Origin: Paenibacillus sp. JDR-2
GTDB taxonomy: Bacteria; Bacillota; Bacilli; Paenibacillales; Paenibacillaceae
Reading direction: 5' to 3'
DNA: 64,000 nt
Assembly: GCF_000023585.1 (NCBI RefSeq)
Contig: NC_012914.1
Coordinates: 6,477,501-6,541,500, forward strand
Position 1 is the first letter of the stretch. Each line of letters begins with the position of its first letter. Position numbers and translations under genes: made by a program. Positions 60,953 through 64,000 of the stretch are shown in pieces. The notes beneath the pieces were generated by a model that saw only the letters and a program-made list of their open reading frames with translations, did no database searches and was not told where the DNA came from.

Positions 60953-62032
60953 TCATGCACCCCCATGCTCGGTTTGACCCCGCAATTGATTGCGGATTAA
61001 TTCGGCCCTGCGGTAATCCCGCTGATCAGCGCTCATCTTCTCGTTGAACGTCTGCTGCAGGAACCCGGGCTGCGTCATTACAATTAATTCATTTAAAGAT
61101 TGGCTCGTGACGTGATCCAGAAGCCCCAGATCGACGCCTAGCCTTACATCGGACAGCCGTTGCGCGGATTCCTTGGAATCCATCACCGCCGCGTAAGACA
61201 AAATGCCGTAAGAGCGCCTTACCCGGTCCTCGATCCGAAGCCGAGACTCGGACATCAGCCGTTGGCGGGCTGCTCTCTCATGCTCGATAATCTGCTTGGC
61301 TACTCCGTGCAAATTATCGATGATTTCGCCTTCAGTCTGTCCCAGCGTAATCTGATTCGATATCTGGAACAGATTCCCCAGCGCTTCGCTGCCTTCGCCA
61401 TACATTCCCCGGACAGCGAGGCCGACCTGCGTGACAGCCGATAAAATACGGTTAATCTGCTGAGTCAGCACAAGTGCCGGCAGATGCATCATAACCGATG
61501 CGCGTATTCCCGTCCCTACATTCGTCGGACAGGTGGTCAAATAACCTCTCTGCTCGTCGAACGCGTAATTGGTTTCTTCCTCGAAAATATCATCGATCTG
61601 GTTCGCCAGTGTCCAAGCCTCTTTGACTTGAAAACCGGGATACAGGCATTGAATACGAAGATGATCCTCTTCGTTGATCATTATGCTGACCGATTCATTC
61701 TCGCTTAGAATGACCGCCCCGCCGCGTGACTCGTTAGCCAGGTTAGGGCTAATCAGATGCTTCTCCACCAATACCCGTCTTTCCAGCTCGCTAAGCTCCG
61801 ATAAAATAATCGTTTCGAAATGTCCTACCGGATCCAGCTTGCCGGATTGCCCTATTGCAGTGAGCTGATTCATGACCTCAAGCGACTGCTGATTGGTAGC
61901 AAGCATCGGGAATGGATACTGCCGCATATTTCGCGCAATGCGTACTCGGCTGCTAATGACGATATCCGAGTCAGGTCCAACTCCCTTCATCCAATCGCTT
62001 AACGCTTGCTCAGAGAAACGATGACTCGCCAA
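60953..62032 (-). CDS. mcsB: protein arginine kinase McsB
   Basis: 359 residues, related to guanido kinases. Conserved ATP- and substrate-binding Arg/Cys residues lie in ISSRVRIARN, CPTNVGTGIRASVMMH and RRSYGILSYA. It phosphorylates arginines, marking proteins for ClpCP and inactivating CtsR. It starts at TTG 62032, 7 bases after GGAGG, 22 bases past mcsA. Confidence 0.95.
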   Translation of the reverse strand: MASHRFSEQALSDWMKGVGPDSDIVISSRVRIARNMRQYPFPMLATNQQSLEVMNQLTAIGQSGKLDPVGHFETIILSELSELERRVLVEKHLISPNLANESRGGAVILSENESVSIMINEEDHLRIQCLYPGFQVKEAWTLANQIDDIFEEETNYAFDEQRGYLTTCPTNVGTGIRASVMMHLPALVLTQQINRILSAVTQVGLAVRGMYGEGSEALGNLFQISNQITLGQTEGEIIDNLHGVAKQIIEHERAARQRLMSESRLRIEDRVRRSYGILSYAAVMDSKESAQRLSDVRLGVDLGLLDHVTSQSLNELIVMTQPGFLQQTFNEKMSADQRDYRRAELIRNQLRGQTEHGGA

Positions 62033-62054
62033 GAGTAAACCTCCTTCGTGCGCC

Positions 62055-62579
62055 TTACAGTTCTACTATTTTACGCTCCAGCTCACGGATTCGATCACGA
62101 ATCTGAGCCGCGCTTTCAAATTCTTCTCGTTCGATACGGCTTTGCAAATCCCGCCGCAGTTGTTCAATCTCTCGCTTGTACTGAATTTGGCCGCCGGAAC
62201 GCTTCGGTATTTTACCGACATGGACCGTATTGCCATGTACACGTTTCAGCAGAGGATCTAACTTCTCGGTAAATTGACGGTAGCAGTTGCTGCAGCCGAA
62301 CCTGCCGATCTTGCTGAATTGCGCGTACGTTAACCCGCAGTGGTCGCAGCGGATCATCTGCTGTTGCTTGGCGCTGTTTGCGCCGTTAGTGCTGCTCGGA
62401 TCAAAATCGAGAAGGCCCGACAGCAGACTGTGAATAGAGAACCCGTTTGGAGCGCCGGGGATACCTTCACCCCGTTCCCTTGCACAGGATTCACAGATGT
62501 GAAATTCGGTCTTTTCACCGTTCACGATTTTCGTAAAATGAAGCGTTGCCGGCTTCTTGCCGCATTCTTGGCAAATCAA
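62055..62579 (-). CDS. mcsA: McsA, zinc-binding activator of McsB
   Basis: 174 residues. Four CxxC pairs (CQEC, CESC, CDHC, CSNC) form zinc sites, and a C-terminal UVR domain (LQSRIEREEFESAAQIRDRI) follows. McsA activates McsB. It starts at TTG 62579, after GGAGGGG, and is 38 bases past ctsR. Confidence 0.93.
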   Translation of the reverse strand: MICQECGKKPATLHFTKIVNGEKTEFHICESCARERGEGIPGAPNGFSIHSLLSGLLDFDPSSTNGANSAKQQQMIRCDHCGLTYAQFSKIGRFGCSNCYRQFTEKLDPLLKRVHGNTVHVGKIPKRSGGQIQYKREIEQLRRDLQSRIEREEFESAAQIRDRIRELERKIVEL

Positions 62580-62617
62580 GCCGAATCCCCTCCTTCCGGT
62601 GTAACCTTCTCAGGCGC

Positions 62618-63079
62618 TTATTTGGCTAATAAAGATATCAGCATGGAGCGCAGTAACCTGGCTCTGATCTCATCGCGAAGCGGCAGCTTGACGGCAATGG
62701 TGTCGCGGTCAACCGCGGCCCGAAGCAGGTTCGCTTCCCGTTTCGTAATTAGTCTTGCCTCCTCCAGCTGATAAATCAGCCCCTCCGCCACGCTTTGCTC
62801 GACGCAATCGCCAATCGTTTGATGGATATGGAATTGAATCGTCTTAAGCGCCGGCAAGTCTACCCGCTGAATGCGGATATAACCGCCGCCGCCGCGCTTG
62901 CTTTCAACCATGTATCCCTTCTCCAAAGTGAACCGGGTACTGATTACATAATTGATCTGCGACGGAACGCAGGAAAACTTGTCTGCCAGTTCATTGCGTT
63001 GAATCTCAACGGCGCCTTCCGGGCTTTCCTGCAACATCTGCTTCAAGTACTGCTCGATGAGATCGGAAATGTTACGCAA
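62618..63079 (-). CDS. ctsR: transcriptional repressor CtsR
   Basis: 153 residues from TTG 63079 (LRNISDLIEQYLKQMLQ), 8 bases after AGGAGG; the frame continues upstream into the leader but without a start. The winged-helix DNA-binding domain has the RGGGGYIRI wing and the glycine-rich loop that serves as a thermosensor. The C-terminal part binds McsA/McsB. It represses its own operon through the operator upstream. Confidence 0.95.
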   Translation of the reverse strand: MRNISDLIEQYLKQMLQESPEGAVEIQRNELADKFSCVPSQINYVISTRFTLEKGYMVESKRGGGGYIRIQRVDLPALKTIQFHIHQTIGDCVEQSVAEGLIYQLEEARLITKREANLLRAAVDRDTIAVKLPLRDEIRARLLRSMLISLLAK

Positions 63080-63142
63080 ATTTACCAACCTCCTGGCGAC
63101 ATGAGCTGTGGATGCATTTGTGGAAATGCTGCCCCAACTGAC

Positions 63143-63159
63143 TTTGACTTTCTTTGACT
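63143..63159 (-). promoter_or_regulatory. CtsR operator
   Basis: Two direct heptads AGTCAAA separated by 3 bases (63143-63149 and 63153-63159), the consensus CtsR site, located just downstream of the -10 of the ctsR promoter. Confidence 0.93.
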
Positions 63160-63167
63160 TTAACTTT

Positions 63168-63195
63168 ATTATACGCAAAAATCAGGAAAGGTCAA
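63168..63195 (-). promoter_or_regulatory. sigma-A promoter of the ctsR operon
   Basis: TTGACC (63190-63195), 16-base spacer, perfect TATAAT (63168-63173) on the minus strand. Its start region is covered by the CtsR operator. Confidence 0.85.
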
Positions 63196-63272
63196 TACAT
63201 GGAATTTCAATTTTCTGATAATTTAACAATCATACTATCGCCATTATCTAGCATGGTGCGGATGGATGCGAT

Positions 63273-63657
63273 TTATACACAGTCCGTCCCATTAACACAC
63301 AGCTGCAGCTGTCCTACGAGCCGTTCATCCACTGACTACTCACATTTGTGCATAAACGCTATGCAAAATGCTCGAGCAAGCAAAAGGCTCTATATTGTTA
63401 TTAAACCGTTGTGGGGAGTTTATAAACAGGATAAGGAGAAAAGGGAAACATCTCTGGCAGGCGGGTGTTGTCTATCCACGGAGTTATTCAGTTATCCAGA
63501 CCGCAAACGCGCATAAAATAAGGGGATTTGACGATTTATGCACAACTTCATCTACAAAATACAGATAAGTTGTAATTGAGTGACTATTCACATGTGGATA
63601 TCAAAACAAAAAAGCAGCTTAATCCCAATGTGGATCAGCTGTTCAGGTTGTGGATGA
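63273..63657. other. cluster of DnaA-box-like sites between 5S rRNA and ctsR
   Basis: Three exact TTATNCACA motifs: 63273-63281 (+), 63347-63355 (-) and 63536-63544 (+). Further sites with one or two mismatches to TTATCCACA are at 63472-63480, 63492-63500, 63584-63592, 63593-63601 (-), 63629-63637 (-) and 63649-63657 (-). The rest of the 637-base spacer has no convincing gene. Confidence 0.55.
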
Positions 63658-63681
63658 ATCGTTGATAACTATGCGGAAACA

Positions 63682-63712
63682 AAAAACCTGTCGCGTAATG
63701 CGACAGGCTCTT
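63682..63712 (-). terminator. terminator of the rRNA operon
   Basis: AACCTGTCGC / GCGACAGG stem with TTTTTTG on the minus strand, directly after the 5S rRNA. Confidence 0.92.
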
Positions 63713-63716
63713 CATT

Positions 63717-63833
63717 GCTTGGCGACGTCCTACTCTCCCAGGACCCTGCGGTCCAAGTACCATCGGCGCTGGAGGGCTTAACGGTCGTGTTCGGTATGGG
63801 AACGCGTGGTTCCCCTCCGCCATCGCCACCAAA
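63717..63833 (-). rRNA. rrf: 5S ribosomal RNA
   Basis: About 117 bases read on the minus strand, beginning TTTGGTGGCGATGGC and ending GACGTCGCCAAGC. The closing stem, the CCGAACACG loop and the GAGAGTAGGACG region are those of a Firmicutes 5S rRNA. It is followed by a terminator and preceded by the 23S-5S spacer that runs out of the window. Confidence 0.95.
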
Positions 63834-64000
63834 CGTAAGGCGTTGCTTTCGAAGTACGTTTCTTGCAGAAACGTTTCGGGATTTGCGCCTTGAAAACTGG
63901 ATGCGAAAGTTTGAATTCCTTAAGTGTTCCGATTGTTACACCGGGGTCCCCGAAAAGTAATCGGAATAAGCTGCAACGCTTAACTTCACTTTTTGGGGGT
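63834..64000 (-). other. 23S-5S internal spacer of the rRNA operon
   Basis: Transcribed spacer upstream of the 5S rRNA. It contains the box-like TCCAGTTTTCAAGG sequence typical of spacers in Bacillales rRNA operons and a TTTCTGCAAGAAACG hairpin. The 3' end of 23S rRNA was not recognised and must lie outside the window. Confidence 0.7.

Noticed and set aside
63154..63516. Open frame of 120 codons on the plus strand between ctsR and 5S rRNA
   Set aside because: It crosses the ctsR promoter and operator, has no family resemblance and an unlikely composition; a later internal ATG has only a weak ribosome binding site.
1..64000. CRISPR arrays, tRNA genes, prophage or insertion sequence with transposase
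   Set aside because: No regularly spaced repeats, cloverleaf sequences or transposase/integrase frames were found on either strand.

Overview
The window is the translation-rich core of a Gram-positive, endospore-forming bacterium of the Bacillales, most likely a member of the Paenibacillaceae (Paenibacillus-like). The grounds are strong AGGAGG ribosome binding sites, frequent TTG/GTG starts, the Bacillus-type order 5S rRNA-ctsR-mcsA-mcsB-clpC-radA-disA ... sigH ... rpoBC ... str ... S10/spc/alpha ... cwlD-salA-gerD-kbaA-pdaB, and sporulation/germination genes at the left end. Almost everything is transcribed from the minus strand, so the biological order runs right to left. Only pdaB, gerD and a small MazG-like gene are on the plus strand.

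Right to left: (1) 64000-58400: end of an rRNA operon (23S-5S spacer, 5S rRNA, terminator), a 640-bp spacer rich in DnaA-box-like motifs, then the CtsR-controlled heat-shock operon ctsR-mcsA-mcsB-clpC. (2) 58400-50000: a Fur-box-controlled IsdG-like heme monooxygenase, radA, disA, pssA, a plus-strand MazG-like gene, the PIN-TRAM protein YacL, ispD, ispF and a frameshifted gltX. (3) 50000-45600: a cysteine-type T-box leader driving cysE-cysS-mrnC-rlmB-rae1. (4) 45500-39900: sigH, rpmG-secE-nusG-rplK-rplA, the L10 leader with rplJ-rplL, and the 16S rRNA methyltransferase YbxB. (5) 40250-27650: rpoB-rpoC, an L7Ae-like protein, rpsL-rpsG-fusA-tuf. (6) 27600-24600: a three-gene ABC transporter operon inserted between tuf and rpsJ. 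(7) 24550-9100: the S10-spc-alpha gene cluster from rpsJ to rplQ, including secY, adk, map, infA and rpoA. (8) 9100-6900: a 305-bp palindromic element where Bacillus subtilis has ecfA1-ecfA2-ecfT, then truA and rplM-rpsI. (9) 6800-1: cysH with an internally deleted sat remnant, cwlD, salA (mrp family), gerD, kbaA, pdaB, a SpoIIM-like membrane protein and a partial small protein.

The genes form the standard growth-rate-controlled expression machinery (ribosome, RNA polymerase, elongation factors, secretion channel) interleaved with stress proteolysis, c-di-AMP checkpoint, isoprenoid, cysteine and sporulation functions. Regulation visible in the sequence includes a CtsR operator, a Fur box, a T-box, an L10 leader, candidate L13 and S10 leaders, and many sigma-A promoters and intrinsic terminators. 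No CRISPR array, prophage, tRNA gene or wholly new multi-gene system is visible. The unusual features are three disrupted genes (sat, gltX, possibly kbaA), the palindromic element, the DnaA-box-rich spacer, the hairpin that overlaps the cwlD ribosome binding site, the structured secY-adk spacer and the Fur-controlled gene between clpC and radA.
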